A DNA stretch of 5,807 bases from positions 1-5,807 of the forward strand of contig CAMDZK010000081.1 of NCBI GenBank assembly GCA_945910665.1. The letters run 5' to 3'. Both the position numbers and the translations under genes were made by a program. Source of the DNA: an uncultured Peptostreptococcaceae bacterium. Lineage in GTDB: Bacteria > Bacillota > Clostridia > Tissierellales > Peptoniphilaceae. Position 1 is the first letter of the stretch. Every line of letters begins with the position of its first letter. Positions 5,789 to 5,807 of the stretch are shown here, in pieces. The notes beneath the pieces were generated by a model that was not told where the DNA came from, ran no database searches, and saw nothing but the letters and a program-made list of their open reading frames with translations.

Positions 5789-5807
5789 AATTTCGGCGGA
5801 AGTTATG

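Overview
The window looks like chromosome from a low-GC Firmicute. The reasons are strong AGGAGG-type ribosome binding sites, AT-rich promoters, U-tailed terminators, a DUF1836 protein (a family I know essentially only from Firmicutes) and a YtrA-type GntR regulator with an ABC exporter. A gut Erysipelotrichia- or Clostridia-like lineage fits, but I cannot assign a genus. All five complete genes, and the partial gene at the left end, lie on the minus strand, so transcription runs from right to left. There is no tRNA, rRNA, CRISPR array or insertion sequence that I can see.

Reading in the direction of transcription, positions 5663 to 3133 hold a three-gene operon. It encodes a small GntR/YtrA-family repressor with a GTG start, an ABC ATPase and an eight-helix ABC permease with a large extracytoplasmic loop. 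The genes overlap by 17 and 8 bases, so translation is probably coupled. A good promoter (TTGCCA, 17 bases, TATATT) with a small dyad downstream precedes it, and a clear intrinsic terminator closes it at 3090-3126. The likely job is ligand- or stress-induced export or membrane protection, with the GntR protein repressing its own operon.

Positions 3031 to 1959 hold a two-gene unit: a DUF1836 helix-turn-helix-like protein overlapping by 19 bases a seven-helix hemolysin III/TrhA (PAQR-like) membrane protein. An exact 8-bp inverted repeat sits on the predicted transcription start of this unit and is a candidate operator. No terminator separates it from the next gene, aspS (1881 to 121), the aspartyl-tRNA synthetase. 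aspS also has a TATAAT box of its own in the short gap. An intrinsic terminator at 84-115 ends this transcript. Left of it, a new gene (positions 47 to 1) begins and runs off the window; only 15 complete codons are visible.

The main points worth a second look are: the DUF1836-TrhA pair with its dyad; an AspRS whose motifs match the alphaproteobacterial-type subfamily rather than Bacillus or E. coli; and an exact 15-base sequence shared by the two longest intergenic promoter regions. No clearly new system is evident. The DUF1836-TrhA pair is the nearest candidate.
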